A DNA stretch of 64,000 nucleotides, from the NCBI RefSeq assembly GCF_000935215.1, contig NZ_JXXD01000231.1, positions 1-64,000 on the forward strand, written 5' to 3'. A program made the translations under genes and the position numbers. This document shows, in pieces, positions 35,802 to 45,209 of the stretch. The first letter of the stretch is position 1. Each line of letters starts with the position of its first letter. The notes beneath the pieces were generated by a model. The model worked only from the letters and a program-made list of their open reading frames with translations. It did no database searches and was not told where the DNA came from. Origin of the DNA: Stutzerimonas stutzeri (GTDB lineage Bacteria; Pseudomonadota; Gammaproteobacteria; Pseudomonadales; Pseudomonadaceae).

Positions 35802-37828
35802 GGTACCGGTCCCGCGAACCGGTCGCCGTCGGACTCGTGCAGATGAACGTGCAGAATGCGGCGGATTTCCATGATGGCCTCGGGCGTCTCCTGCACGCTG
35901 TGGCCGAAAGGAATCACGATTTCCGACTCTGCCGCGGCCAGATGGGCACTGGAATACGGCACCACACCATCGCTGGAATCCAGCAGTGACAACGCGGGGG
36001 TGTAGTTGCCGATGATCGAGTGGTAGCGCACCGCAGGCGAGATGGGCAGGTCGGCGCTCAGCCTGACAAAGGGGTCGTTGCTGCTGAGATTGTCGATGCT
36101 GTTGAGTGGCCGGGTCAACACCTCGGCATTGGCCGAGCCCGGGACGATCAGCAATTGCGCAACATCGGTGATCCGCCCAAGCACCGAGGCCGGCAGCTTG
36201 ACGAGGCCAGCGGCCCAGCGGGAAATGCGGTTCTCGGCGAATGGCGTGCCGCGGTGCGGGGCCGCGACGAAGATCGCGCGGCTGACATCGGGCAAGGGCT
36301 CGAACCTCACATAGGGGCCGACCTCCTTCTGCACCCGCTCGAGCCTACGCCCCTGAAGCGGATACCTCTCAAGCAGGGCGTCCCACAGACGATCTCCGGA
36401 AGACGACAGCATCAACCGCGACAGCACCCCACCCATGCTATGCCCGATTACCACCATATCCCGAGAGGCCTGGGCCGTTCCGCTCGGATCGAAGTGCTCA
36501 AGGGTCTGCTCAAGGGCCGTACGGATCGCCTTGTTGTTGAATGCCAGCGGGGCGTTTGTCGGGTAATAGACTTGCCAGATCTGGTAGTTTTGCCGCAGGG
36601 CTTCGTCGCCCAGCACCTCGTTGGCGACATTGATCCAGGCTTCCGGACTGCTGGCCAGGCCATGCAGCATGATGATGATGCGGCGGTTCGGATCGTAGGG
36701 CTGCATCAGATAGACGTGTGGCTTTTCCAGTACCTCGCCCTTGCCCACTAGTGTCAGCAATGACTGGGAGGCAAATCCCGAACGAGCCAGCCAGAGCCCG
36801 TAGCCAGAGGTGAAGCTAGCCGCCAGTGGGATCTCTCGCCCGGCCATCGTGATGCTGTCCTGGCGAAATGGGTCGTAGCCGACGATATGCACCCTTTGCG
36901 TGCTCAGAACCTCGTCCAGGGTCGCTCCTGGAAAACTCGCCACTGCAGTGACGGCCGGGAACGGCGTCTCGCTCCAGGCCAGCTCCGCACTGTCCTTTCT
37001 CACCACTCTGCGGTCAGTCATGGCGACCAGTTCTGCTCCCAACCCGTCCCGCCGATACTGGTTACGCAAGCCCTTAAAGGAAAGCGAAGCCGCTGGAATC
37101 AGCGCCTCCGGCAGGTCCCGGCCGCCAGCCAGACGGACATCGCCCACCGTACCCTGAATCTGCCAGCGGCCGCTATGCAGCACGAAGTTGCCCTGGCCTT
37201 CGCCAGCCTGTGGCGGGTTGCCTTGATAGCGCGCAAAGAGCCCAGTCAACGCCTTTTGCACGGAGAAGTTGTAATAGTCGCGCACCTGGGTCTGCCTATC
37301 GTCCAGGGCCCTCTGCCCCACCGTGCGCTCGGTCATGAACAGGTAAGCGTAAGCGTGCCGGGCGCTTTCCAGGTAAGCATCCAGCATGGCGTCGGTCTGC
37401 GCATCGGTCTGCGCCGATCGATCCAGCCGCAACGCTTCCTGCAGCCAGAGTTCGGCCAATACCGACAGCCGTTGCTCGTCGCCCAGCGCTTTCGACTCGC
37501 CCAGCGTTCGAAGGCAGACGGCAGCGGCTGCCTTGCATTCGTCCTGGCCGATGCCGACCACCTGCAGCGCGGTCCCCACCGAAGAGCTGAGTTGCCCTGT
37601 GCTCAGCACATCCCCGCGGCGCAGGGAGATGTAGTCCCTGGTTTCGAGGGCGGACACCTTGACCCCGGCGCAACCGCTCAGCATCAGCAGCAGAAGCACG
37701 AGGAACGCTCCCCGCCGGAGGATGGAGCCATATAACTGTCCGCGGAGCGGAGCTGGTTGACGATTCAAACTGAGGAACTCGAATGCGAAAAAGGAAGCGG
37801 CCACCGGCACTCGCAGTACCGGCGCCAT
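35798..37828 (-). CDS. Alpha/beta-hydrolase, lipase-like lipoprotein
   Basis: Encodes up to 676 residues. Hydrophobic stretch with lipobox (LVLLLLMLSGCAG) at about 43-56; the start is uncertain because the true signal peptide should begin nearer (a TTG at 37768 is an option). An N-terminal domain of about 300 residues precedes a hydrolase domain with oxyanion HGLASSPEAW, the nucleophile elbow VVIGHSMGGVLSRL (Ser in G-H-S-M-G), and later APHRGTPFAE and GDGVVPYSSAH with Asp and His candidates (end FGHSVQETPEA). Resembles large Pseudomonas outer-membrane esterases; substrate unknown. Confidence 0.85.
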   Translation of the reverse strand: MAPVLRVPVAASFFAFEFLSLNRQPAPLRGQLYGSILRRGAFLVLLLLMLSGCAGVKVSALETRDYISLRRGDVLSTGQLSSSVGTALQVVGIGQDECKAAAAVCLRTLGESKALGDEQRLSVLAELWLQEALRLDRSAQTDAQTDAMLDAYLESARHAYAYLFMTERTVGQRALDDRQTQVRDYYNFSVQKALTGLFARYQGNPPQAGEGQGNFVLHSGRWQIQGTVGDVRLAGGRDLPEALIPAASLSFKGLRNQYRRDGLGAELVAMTDRRVVRKDSAELAWSETPFPAVTAVASFPGATLDEVLSTQRVHIVGYDPFRQDSITMAGREIPLAASFTSGYGLWLARSGFASQSLLTLVGKGEVLEKPHVYLMQPYDPNRRIIIMLHGLASSPEAWINVANEVLGDEALRQNYQIWQVYYPTNAPLAFNNKAIRTALEQTLEHFDPSGTAQASRDMVVIGHSMGGVLSRLMLSSSGDRLWDALLERYPLQGRRLERVQKEVGPYVRFEPLPDVSRAIFVAAPHRGTPFAENRISRWAAGLVKLPASVLGRITDVAQLLIVPGSANAEVLTRPLNSIDNLSSNDPFVRLSADLPISPAVRYHSIIGNYTPALSLLDSSDGVVPYSSAHLAAAESEIVIPFGHSVQETPEAIMEIRRILHVHLHESDGDRFAGPVP

Positions 37829-37864
37829 GCATGGCTTTTTCGGCCGCCAAGAATACGGAGCCTG

Positions 37865-38035
37865 TCACGCACCGCCGAAAGTGATGTACATCTTGTATCC
37901 CAGCACCGAAAACACACCGACGACGCCCAGTCCGATCAATGCAACCCCCCAGTTCCTCTCGCGCGCGGCGAACCCGACAGTCATCGTCAGGAACGCCACC
38001 AGCAGTATGGAAATCATTACATTCAATTCATCCAT
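37865..38035 (-). CDS. 56-residue membrane microprotein
   Basis: Short minus-strand gene between lpxR and the lipase gene: MDELNVMISILLVAFLTMTV then GFAARERNWGVALIGLGVVG then VFSVLGYKMYITFGGA. Two hydrophobic helices (about 6-22 and 30-48) flank a charged turn (A-R-E-R-N). AGGAAG lies nine bases before the ATG. Coding is supported by correct operon spacing (58 bases after lpxR, 36 before the next gene), strand and composition. No family recognised; such small double-membrane-helix proteins often modulate a membrane partner. Confidence 0.7.
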   Translation of the reverse strand: MDELNVMISILLVAFLTMTVGFAARERNWGVALIGLGVVGVFSVLGYKMYITFGGA

Positions 38036-38093
38036 TTCCAGTTTCTTCCTGTTGAGATGGTTTGCTTGGGCCGCGCAGAGCCCCTCGTCAGCA

Positions 38094-39080
38094 TTACAAC
38101 CAGGTCGAGAGCGTGATCGAGCCGAACTGGTCGTGCTCCTGTTGTCCGTCGAACTCGCGGGTGCGCCAGACGCTGGCGAACGCCAGTTGCCAGCGGCTCC
38201 AGGTCAGCACGCCGCCGAGCGTGGCGTCGCCGACCCATTCGCGGCGATCCACCGAATGGCTGTCCTCGAAGGTGTTGCCGTCGAGGAGCATGTTCTGCGC
38301 CATGTAGCGTCCCTCGAGATTGGCGAAGCCGTACCAACCGAACCCGCTGCCCGCGTGGAAGAACTGGTTGCCGCTTTGCCCAGGAGTGACCGAAGGAATG
38401 CTGAAGCTACGCTGCAGGTTCTGCCCGAGCCGCGCCCCCAGGCCTGTCGATGCGTAGGTGTACAGATTGCCGAGCGAGAAGCCCAGGCTGGGGCCGTATT
38501 CCAGCTCCAGCCCGCCCATGCGCTTCTGCAGCCACCAGCGGTGCTGATAGGCCAGATTGACGAAGGGCTCGTTCTCCAATTGATGTTCCCAGCCGTTGGG
38601 CTCGTCGCTGCCGGTGGCCTTGTGCACGGCGCGCTGCAATCGCTTGCCGCCCGCAGCCGGGCCGACGATGCCGACGTCAAGGTGCAATTCCTCGGCCGAA
38701 CGCCAGCCCTCGTGCGGGGTGTCGGAGAACATCGACACCCCGGCGAACATCAGTCCCGCATACGGACGATCGTCCTCGATCAGTCCATTGTTTTCGATTT
38801 CCTCAGGGGTATAGATCTGATGGCCAAAGCGATAGGCGACATTGTCCACCGCACTGCCCGACCAGCCCGGCAGGAGATCTGCGAGACTACGGCTCCAGTG
38901 ATCCTGTTCGGGCTCGAAGCCCCAGATTACTTCCAGCCCGTTGCTGTAATGACCATCGCTTCCCGAGGAGATGATGTCGTTTTCCGCCTTGATCGACAGC
39001 GTATCGGCTTCCGCCGCGGCACAAGCGACCAGCAGCATGACCAGCAGGCCTGGCCGGAGTTGGGTGCGGTATTTCATCAA
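38094..39080 (-). CDS. lpxR: Lipid A deacylase LpxR family protein
   Basis: Encodes 328 residues with a signal peptide (LLVMLLVACAAAEA). Motifs of the LpxR/DUF2219 beta-barrel: SIKAENDIISSGSDGHYSNGLE with conserved Asn and Asp that hold the catalytic calcium, DDRPYAGLMFAG, and the terminal strand SITLSTWL ending in an aromatic-Leu. LpxR removes the 3'-acyloxyacyl chains from lipid A in the outer membrane. Its start overlaps the stop of the TolC-like gene, so it is translationally coupled to an efflux operon, an unusual association. Confidence 0.85.
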   Translation of the reverse strand: MMKYRTQLRPGLLVMLLVACAAAEADTLSIKAENDIISSGSDGHYSNGLEVIWGFEPEQDHWSRSLADLLPGWSGSAVDNVAYRFGHQIYTPEEIENNGLIEDDRPYAGLMFAGVSMFSDTPHEGWRSAEELHLDVGIVGPAAGGKRLQRAVHKATGSDEPNGWEHQLENEPFVNLAYQHRWWLQKRMGGLELEYGPSLGFSLGNLYTYASTGLGARLGQNLQRSFSIPSVTPGQSGNQFFHAGSGFGWYGFANLEGRYMAQNMLLDGNTFEDSHSVDRREWVGDATLGGVLTWSRWQLAFASVWRTREFDGQQEHDQFGSITLSTWL

Positions 39081-40519
39081 TGATCCCTCTTAATATGTTT
39101 CAAAGGAACGGGGTGCTCCTCGCTCGCGTGGATCGCATCCGCCTGCCAGCCCCCCCCCAGCGCCTGGTAGAGGTTGATCAGGTTGCCGATGCGGTTTTCT
39201 TCGATCTGGATCACCGCCAGTTCGGTGTTGAACAGGTTGCGCTGGGCGTCGAGTTCTTCGAGGTAGGAGGAGTAGCCACCGCGGTAGCGGTCGCGGGCGA
39301 TTTCCAGCGACCGCGCCAGAATCTCGCGCCGCGCCTCGACGCGCTCTGCCTGCGCGGCGAACTGCTGGATGCCGGAAAGGGCGCTCTCTACTTCGCTGAA
39401 GGCATTCAGCGCAGAGGCTCGATAACGGTAAGCGGCCTGATCGCGCTGAGCGGTAGCGATCGCAACCCCCGCTTCCAGCCGTCGGCCATTGAACAAAGGC
39501 GCCAGTACGCTGCCGCCCAGTCCCCAGACCCGCTCTGGATCGTAGTCCAGCGCGTTGACAAACAACTGGCCGATGTTCGCGGAAAGCTGAACCTGCGGCA
39601 GAAAACGATCACGCTCGGCGTCGAGGCTGAGATCGCTCGCGGCCAGCAGCAGTTCGGCCTGACGGATGTCGGGCCGGCGCCGCAACAGCTCCGACGGCAG
39701 AGCCGCGGGCACTGCTGGGAGGGCGATGGTGTCGAAGTGGCTGCCGCGCGTGACCGCACCGGGCAGCGTGCCGGTCAGCAGACGGATGGCATTCTCCTGC
39801 TGGCGGATCGCCTGTTCCAGTTCGGGAATCAGTTGTGCGGCGGCCTCGTATTCGGACTGCGCCTGGGTCAGCTCCAGTTGCGAGGTGTAGCCGAGGCTCG
39901 CCCGGTCGCCGGCGATGCGCAGGGCCTCCTGGCGGGATTCGGCGGTCTGGCGGGTCACCTGCAACTGGTAGTCCAGCGATAGCAGTGAGATGTAGGCCCT
40001 GGCCAGGGTGCTGACCACCGCGAGGCGCACCGCATCGTGATCCGCTTCGCTGGCCTGGTAACCCAGCTCGGCCGCTTCCCGCAGCTTGCCCAGACGGCCC
40101 CAGACATCCACCTCGTAGGATACCTGCAACTCCGGCTGAAAGGCCGTGGTGTGCTGGATTCCCGTCGTGCCGAGATCACGGACGCGCTGCCCGCCGATCA
40201 CGGCATCGACCCTGGGCAGCAGGGACGAGCGCGCCAGCCGAACCTGCTCGCGCGCCTCGTCGATCCGGGACATCGCCGTGAGGATGTCGGTGTTCGAGGC
40301 CAGTGCGGTTTCGATCAGGCGGTTCAGTTGCGGATCGGCGAAACCCTGCCACCAGCGCAGTTGGATGGCCGACCTGGCTGCCGTGCCGTCGCGCCAGGCA
40401 TCCGGCACCTCGACCTGCGCCGCCAGCGGTATCGCCTGCCGAGCCGGCGCGCAAGCGGTCAGGGCCATGGCCAGCAGCAGGGGGGACAACGCCCGGCTGA
40501 CCCTGTCGGGCCGCGTCAT
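39077..40519 (-). CDS. NodT-family outer membrane efflux lipoprotein
   Basis: Encodes 480 residues. Lipobox LLLAMALTACAPA puts the acylated Cys at about 23. Two long helical repeats are present (SASLGYTSQLELTQAQSEYE-like ASLGYTSQLELTQAQ; GYSSYLEELDAQRNLFN), the hallmark of TolC/OprM trimers. With the EmrA- and EmrB-like genes just upstream it forms a full tripartite pump. Overlaps both neighbours by 4 bases. Confidence 0.92.
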   Translation of the reverse strand: MTRPDRVSRALSPLLLAMALTACAPARQAIPLAAQVEVPDAWRDGTAARSAIQLRWWQGFADPQLNRLIETALASNTDILTAMSRIDEAREQVRLARSSLLPRVDAVIGGQRVRDLGTTGIQHTTAFQPELQVSYEVDVWGRLGKLREAAELGYQASEADHDAVRLAVVSTLARAYISLLSLDYQLQVTRQTAESRQEALRIAGDRASLGYTSQLELTQAQSEYEAAAQLIPELEQAIRQQENAIRLLTGTLPGAVTRGSHFDTIALPAVPAALPSELLRRRPDIRQAELLLAASDLSLDAERDRFLPQVQLSANIGQLFVNALDYDPERVWGLGGSVLAPLFNGRRLEAGVAIATAQRDQAAYRYRASALNAFSEVESALSGIQQFAAQAERVEARREILARSLEIARDRYRGGYSSYLEELDAQRNLFNTELAVIQIEENRIGNLINLYQALGGGWQADAIHASEEHPVPLKHIKRDH

Positions 40520-41676
40520 TGCACGCCCTCCTCGTCATCGGCGCTGGTATCGACATGGACGACCACCGAGAGGCCCGGACGCAGGCGCTCGGCCAGCGGC
40601 TGCTCGGCATTGATGGCGATGCGCACCGGCAGCCGCTGAACCACCTTGGTGAAGTTGCCGGTGGCGTTGTCGGGCGCCAGCACGCTGAACTCTGAACCGG
40701 TGGCAGGCGCCAGCCGCTCGACCCGTCCGGTGAGCGTGGCGCCGTCCAGCGCATCGATATCGAAGGTGACCGGCTGGCCGACGCGCATGTGGTGGATCTG
40801 GGTTTCCTTGTAGTTGGCGATGATCCAGAGTTGCCGCGGCACCAGATAGAGCAGTTGCGAACCCGCCGAGACGTACTGTCCGAGGCGCACCGTGACCTGG
40901 CTGACCTGGCCGCCTCTCGGTGCCTTGATCAGGGTGTTGGCGAGATCGATTTCGGCCAGGCGCAGGGACGCTTCGGCCAACGCGACCTGGGCCTGGAGCC
41001 CGCCCTTGGAGACGCCGGTGGCCTTGAGGCTTTCCTCGGCGATCTGGATCGCGGCTTCCGAGCGCTTCACATTGGCGGCGGCCGAGCGCGCGGTGGCGCG
41101 AATCTGGTCGCGCTCGCGAACCGAAACTGAGCCCCGCTCGGACAGCTCGTTGACGCGCAGTTCATCGGCCCGCGCACGGTCAAACTCAGCTTTCGCCGCG
41201 CCGATTTCGGCGCGTCGGGAAGCCAGCGTCGCCTGATCGGAGGCCAGCGCCTGCACCACGTTATCCAGTTCGAATTGGCGCGCGGCCAGCTCCGCCCTTG
41301 CCTGCGCCACCTTCTGACGATAGATGCGGTCGTCGATCCGGATCAGCGCCTGTCCCTGCTCCACCGCTTGGAAATCCTCGACCAGGACTTCAGAGACATA
41401 GCCGTTGACCTGCGGTGCCAGCACGGTGATCTGGCCCCGGACATAGGCGTTTTCCGTGGTGACGATGCCGCTGGTAAACGGCGGCAGCCGCCAGGCGTAG
41501 AGTATTGCGAGAATCCCGACCAGGGCGACGCCCAGCATCAGAACCACGGTGCGGGCCCTGGGCCTGATCGTCTTCGGCGGCTCGCTCTCGACCGGCCCGG
41601 CATCGGCCGGCGCGGCGGATTCCTCGACGACCGGGGCAGCGGGCAGATCTTCGCGGGGCTTCTTTTTGTCGGTCAT
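40516..41676 (-). CDS. EmrA-like membrane fusion protein
   Basis: Encodes 386 residues: a proline/acid-rich cytoplasmic lead (EDLPAAPVVEESAAPADAGP), membrane anchor (about 42-62, TVVLMLGVALVGILAILYAW), lipoyl halves around a coiled-coil hairpin (ARAELAARQFELDNVVQAL), and a beta-barrel end. Conserved ENAYVRGQITVLAPQVNGYV matches the EmrA/HlyD_D23-type adaptor. It would couple the EmrB-like transporter to the outer-membrane channel. 3 bases after the EmrB-like gene. Confidence 0.92.
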   Translation of the reverse strand: MTDKKKPREDLPAAPVVEESAAPADAGPVESEPPKTIRPRARTVVLMLGVALVGILAILYAWRLPPFTSGIVTTENAYVRGQITVLAPQVNGYVSEVLVEDFQAVEQGQALIRIDDRIYRQKVAQARAELAARQFELDNVVQALASDQATLASRRAEIGAAKAEFDRARADELRVNELSERGSVSVRERDQIRATARSAAANVKRSEAAIQIAEESLKATGVSKGGLQAQVALAEASLRLAEIDLANTLIKAPRGGQVSQVTVRLGQYVSAGSQLLYLVPRQLWIIANYKETQIHHMRVGQPVTFDIDALDGATLTGRVERLAPATGSEFSVLAPDNATGNFTKVVQRLPVRIAINAEQPLAERLRPGLSVVVHVDTSADDEEGVQ

Positions 41677-41679
41677 GGC

Positions 41680-43350
41680 TCAGGTATCTTGGATATCGGT
41701 AGGGGGAGTCACGCTGGCCAGGCTCTCGCGCTTCTTTTGCCGGGCCGCGCGCAGAATGTGGAAGAGCGACCAGCTCAGTACGCTGATGGCCACCAGCCCG
41801 ATCAGGCGAAACACATCATTGAAGGCCAGCACGTTGGCTTCGCGGCGCACCACCTGGCTCAACTGCGCGGAACCCTGCGCCTGCCTCAGCAGTGGATCGC
41901 TAATCAGCGGCGCATAGAGTTGCCCCTGCAGTTGCAGGCGCTGCGCCACGATCGGGTCGGCCGGGTTGATCTGTTCGGTCAGATAACTGGAATGGGCCTT
42001 CTCACGCACCACCTGGAAGGTGCCGAATACCGCCGGGCCGGCGAGACCGCCGAGGCTCTGGGTGATCGAGAACAGCACGGCGAAGCTCACCAGATAATTC
42101 GGCCCGTTCTTCAGCGCCTTCATGACCCCCGTCAACATCAGCGGCCCCATGAACAGGCCGCCGGCGAAGGACAGCATGCCCTGGCTGAGAAACATATCGT
42201 GGGGGCGGGTCAGGTTGGTCGCATCGGTATCCAGAAAGCTGCCCGTCGCGATCAGTACGATGGACAGGACGATCTGCGCGACGATGGTTCTGGGGCCGAA
42301 GGTCAGCGCACTGACGACGATGCCGAGCACCAGTCCGATCAGCATCACGGTATAGAGCCCCCGCAACTGATCAGCCCCCATGCCGAGCGTCTGCAGCAAC
42401 CCGACCGCGCCGTAGTTCTGCTCTGTCAGGACGAAGCGCAGGGCGATCGCGCCGATGGCGAAACGCAGGGTGTCGGCCATACCCAGCCAGCGCGTCTGCA
42501 CCAGAGGATTTTTCCGATGATGCTCGATCGTCAGGGCGGCGATCATCAGCACCAGCCCGGCGATCAGCGCATAGGCGATCCGGGGCTGCTCGAACCACCA
42601 CTGCACCCGCCCCTGGGCCAGCACGGCGGCGAACAGCGCCAGCGCCGGAGCGATGAGGAGGAACGTGAGAAAATCCAGCGGTTCGAATGCCTTGATGTGT
42701 TCGCCCGGCGGCAGCTTGAGCACCACCACCGCCGCCAACGAGCACAGGGCGAGGCCCGCCTCGAATACGTACAGGCGATGCCACTCCCCCAGATCCAGCA
42801 AGGCCGGGGACAGCAGCCAGGCCAGCGGCGTCGCCAGTTGGGATATGCCGATGCCGATGATCAGCCCCTTGGGCATGTCGGCCTTGCGAAACGCCTGCAG
42901 CATGTAGAGCACGGCCAAGGTGCTGACCGTGGCACCGGCGAAACCGCTGACCGCCCGAACGAATACGGCCATGCCGAAGCCTTCGACGAAGATATGAGTA
43001 ACGGTCACGAGCGCGTAGATCGTCAGGCCGATCTCCGCGAAACGGCGCAATCCGTATTGCTGCCGAAACTTGATCAGCAGGAGATTAGTGGAAACGTTGA
43101 CCATCAGGTAGGCGGCGGGCAGCCAGGCGCCCTGCTCGGGCGTCAGCCCCAGCTCCCCCTGGATGGCGGCGAGATTGGCGCTAAACAACGCATTGCCCAG
43201 GCCGCCGGTGATGCCAACCAGCATCGCGACGAGCGCATAGGCGAGCCTGACCGGATTGCTGTGCAATGGCGTCGACGGCGAACCCGGCATAGATGGTCGC
43301 TCGTGAGGCTCCCAATTCGGATTGGGCTTCAAATACTGGGGCTGGGCCAT
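41680..43350 (-). CDS. EmrB-like MFS drug exporter (DHA2 family)
   Basis: Encodes 556 residues with about fourteen membrane segments, as in DHA2 drug:proton antiporters; the signature region around LGLTPEQGAWLPAAYLMVNV and FVRAVSGFAGATVSTLAVLY corresponds to motifs D1 and C. First gene of a run EmrB - EmrA - TolC-like - LpxR - microprotein - lipase - DUF4105. The divergent TetR gene and the palindrome at 43388-43407 just upstream suggest drug-inducible control. Confidence 0.92.
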   Translation of the reverse strand: MAQPQYLKPNPNWEPHERPSMPGSPSTPLHSNPVRLAYALVAMLVGITGGLGNALFSANLAAIQGELGLTPEQGAWLPAAYLMVNVSTNLLLIKFRQQYGLRRFAEIGLTIYALVTVTHIFVEGFGMAVFVRAVSGFAGATVSTLAVLYMLQAFRKADMPKGLIIGIGISQLATPLAWLLSPALLDLGEWHRLYVFEAGLALCSLAAVVVLKLPPGEHIKAFEPLDFLTFLLIAPALALFAAVLAQGRVQWWFEQPRIAYALIAGLVLMIAALTIEHHRKNPLVQTRWLGMADTLRFAIGAIALRFVLTEQNYGAVGLLQTLGMGADQLRGLYTVMLIGLVLGIVVSALTFGPRTIVAQIVLSIVLIATGSFLDTDATNLTRPHDMFLSQGMLSFAGGLFMGPLMLTGVMKALKNGPNYLVSFAVLFSITQSLGGLAGPAVFGTFQVVREKAHSSYLTEQINPADPIVAQRLQLQGQLYAPLISDPLLRQAQGSAQLSQVVRREANVLAFNDVFRLIGLVAISVLSWSLFHILRAARQKKRESLASVTPPTDIQDT

Positions 43351-43387
43351 GCGAGTCGATCTGGGATGAAGCTGCGCATGTTACTTA

Positions 43388-43407
43388 ACTAGAATTATCT
43401 GTCTAGT
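43388..43407. promoter_or_regulatory. Candidate TetR operator between efflux operon and its regulator
   Basis: ACTAGA-N8-TCTAGT is a perfect inverted repeat centred between the EmrB-like start (43350) and the divergent TetR start (43448). It lies where promoters of both genes should overlap, so one dimer could repress both. Confidence 0.6.
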
Positions 43408-43447
43408 ATTACTGCACTCTTCGCTGCGTTCCGCTAGCATTCAGGCC

Positions 43448-44101
43448 ATGACCCCAGAACTAGCGCCCACCACGCGTCCATCTGTGAAAGCAGGCCGGAC
43501 GCCCCGCAAGCCACAGCAGGACCGTGGACACGAGCGTGTCGCCGCCATTCTGGATGCCTGCGCGAAGGTGTTGCAGCGCGATGGCGAAGCGGGCCTGACG
43601 ATGCATCGTCTCGCCAAGGAGTCGGGCACCTCCATTGGCTCGCTCTATCACTTCTTCCCCGACAAGCACAGCGTCCTCGCCGCCCTCAATCAGCGTCACA
43701 CCGACGCGCTGTGTACCATCACCAAGCGACTGGAGCAGATCGACGATCACGTCTGGAAGCGCCTTTCTACAGCGCAGATGGTGGAACGGCTCATCGTTCC
43801 CTTTCTTGAATACATTGCTCGTCACCGGGATATCCAGTTGCTGCTCAGCCCGACCCTAGGCGATCGGCAGCTTCATTCGCCAGCGCTTCGCGCCGCAGTG
43901 CGTTCCATCTACGAAAAGGTTCTCCACATGAGGTTGCCCGACGCAAGTGCCGAAGATTTGCGCGCCTATAGTGCGGTTCTGTTATCCATACCATCCGGGA
44001 TGTTCCATTCGGCTCCTGAGACGAACGAAAGCCTGGAGCGGATCTGGCTACAGGAGATTCCGCGCGCCCTGATTGGCTATCTCAATGCGCTTGGGGACTG
44101 A
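43448..44101 (+). CDS. TetR/AcrR family transcriptional regulator
   Basis: Encodes 217 residues. Helix-turn-helix VAAILDACAKVLQRDGEAGL, TMHRLAKESGTSIGSLYHFFPDKHSVLAALNQRH matches TetR; a basic proline-rich lead of about 25 residues precedes it. Divergent from the EmrB-like operon with a shared operator candidate, so it is the probable local repressor. Its 3' end overlaps the convergent HTH regulator gene by about 25 bases. Confidence 0.88.
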   Translation: MTPELAPTTRPSVKAGRTPRKPQQDRGHERVAAILDACAKVLQRDGEAGLTMHRLAKESGTSIGSLYHFFPDKHSVLAALNQRHTDALCTITKRLEQIDDHVWKRLSTAQMVERLIVPFLEYIARHRDIQLLLSPTLGDRQLHSPALRAAVRSIYEKVLHMRLPDASAEDLRAYSAVLLSIPSGMFHSAPETNESLERIWLQEIPRALIGYLNALGD

Positions 44102-45069
44102 AGCGAGAGCACCATCTCACCAGCAGAGGAAGACGCCGCAGATAGCGCGGACAGGTCTCCTGGCACCTCGGGCGCTCGCGGGCCACGGTCATTGGTGAGC
44201 GGCTCATTCCCCATGCTGGTGACGCCGACCTCGTCGGTCAGCCATTGTTCAAATAGCCGGCTTGCGGCTTGCCCTTCCCTCGCCGCGTAATAAACCAGAC
44301 GTAGATCGCGGTCGACATCGATCGTAAGAGACGTATGGTCGAACACTACCAGCCCAATGTCCGGGATTCGCAAGTGCCGTACACCCTGGCAAGGACCGTG
44401 GATGTCGTGCTGACGCCACCAGGTCCTGAAATCGGTGTCGATCTTCTCCAAATCCTTAACCAATGCTCCCATGTCGGGGTCTTGGGCTGCCCTGACGAAA
44501 TCACGGCGAAAACTCGACAGGATTTGCAAGGCCTGATCCTCCCAAGGGTCGAGCAATGCGCGCATCGAAGGTGCGGTGAACAACAGCCAAAGGAAGTTGC
44601 GCCGCTCTGTCGGAACGCTCGAGAAAGCGAAGACCTTATCTGCGGCCGCGTTCCAAGCCAGCACATCCCAGCGAAGATTGAGGACGTACGCCGGACGCAT
44701 TGGGAGGTCGGCCATCAACCTATGTACGAGCGGCGGCACGACACACCAAGTCTTGCCCGGCTCCGGTGGAAGACGTTGGTGAGCGAGGAGGAACAAGTGG
44801 CGCCGCTCAGTCGCATCCAGCTTTAAGGTTTTGGACAGCCTTTCAAGGAATGATGCCGAAACGCCAATTTCGCGGCCCTGCTCCAACCAGGTGTACCAGG
44901 ACAAACCGACCCCAGCCAGCGCCGCTACCTCCTCACGTCGCAGGCCCGGTGTGCGGCGACGCTCACCCGCCGGCAGGCCAACTTCCTGGGGAGAAATACG
45001 TTCACGGCGGCTTCGCAGAAAGTTGGCCAGCTCCGCCCGGTTTCGCTCAAGGCTGCGAGGCGCGCTCAT
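44077..45069 (-). CDS. XRE-family regulator with MmyB-like ligand domain
   Basis: Encodes 330 residues. N-terminal helix-turn-helix (ELANFLRSRRERISP; RRTPGLRREEVAALAGVGLSWYTWLEQGRE, the typical MmyB/HTH_31 signature) is followed by the MmyB-like domain with VLNLRWDVLAWNAAADKVF, shown in related Streptomyces-type regulators to bind fatty-acid-like ligands. The C-terminal 40 residues are extra and low-complexity. Divergent from the chimeric ALAS/asparagine synthetase gene, over an AT-richer promoter gap. Confidence 0.88.
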   Translation of the reverse strand: MSAPRSLERNRAELANFLRSRRERISPQEVGLPAGERRRTPGLRREEVAALAGVGLSWYTWLEQGREIGVSASFLERLSKTLKLDATERRHLFLLAHQRLPPEPGKTWCVVPPLVHRLMADLPMRPAYVLNLRWDVLAWNAAADKVFAFSSVPTERRNFLWLLFTAPSMRALLDPWEDQALQILSSFRRDFVRAAQDPDMGALVKDLEKIDTDFRTWWRQHDIHGPCQGVRHLRIPDIGLVVFDHTSLTIDVDRDLRLVYYAAREGQAASRLFEQWLTDEVGVTSMGNEPLTNDRGPRAPEVPGDLSALSAASSSAGEMVLSLQSPSALR

Positions 45070-45209
45070 CCGGTTACTCTCCAGTAATAGTATAAGAGGT
45101 CAAATTGTAACCCCATCGAAGCCGGATTAAGAATAACTCCTCCCCGCCAATGCCCCTTTCCAGAAAGCTGGCCGGCATCGAGCGGCTTGATCGTTCAGGA
45201 GATATTCGG

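Noticed and set aside
41275-43392. 705-codon plus-strand open frame, rich in His, Gln and Arg
   Set aside because: Antisense to the EmrA- and EmrB-like genes, which have clear family motifs; high GC makes such long shadow frames common. The same applies to the frame at 5482-6918 against gltX.
45150-45209. Upstream start for the ALAS-like part
   Set aside because: The ATG at 45150 lacks a ribosome binding site; AGGAGA before 45210 fits the family N-terminus.
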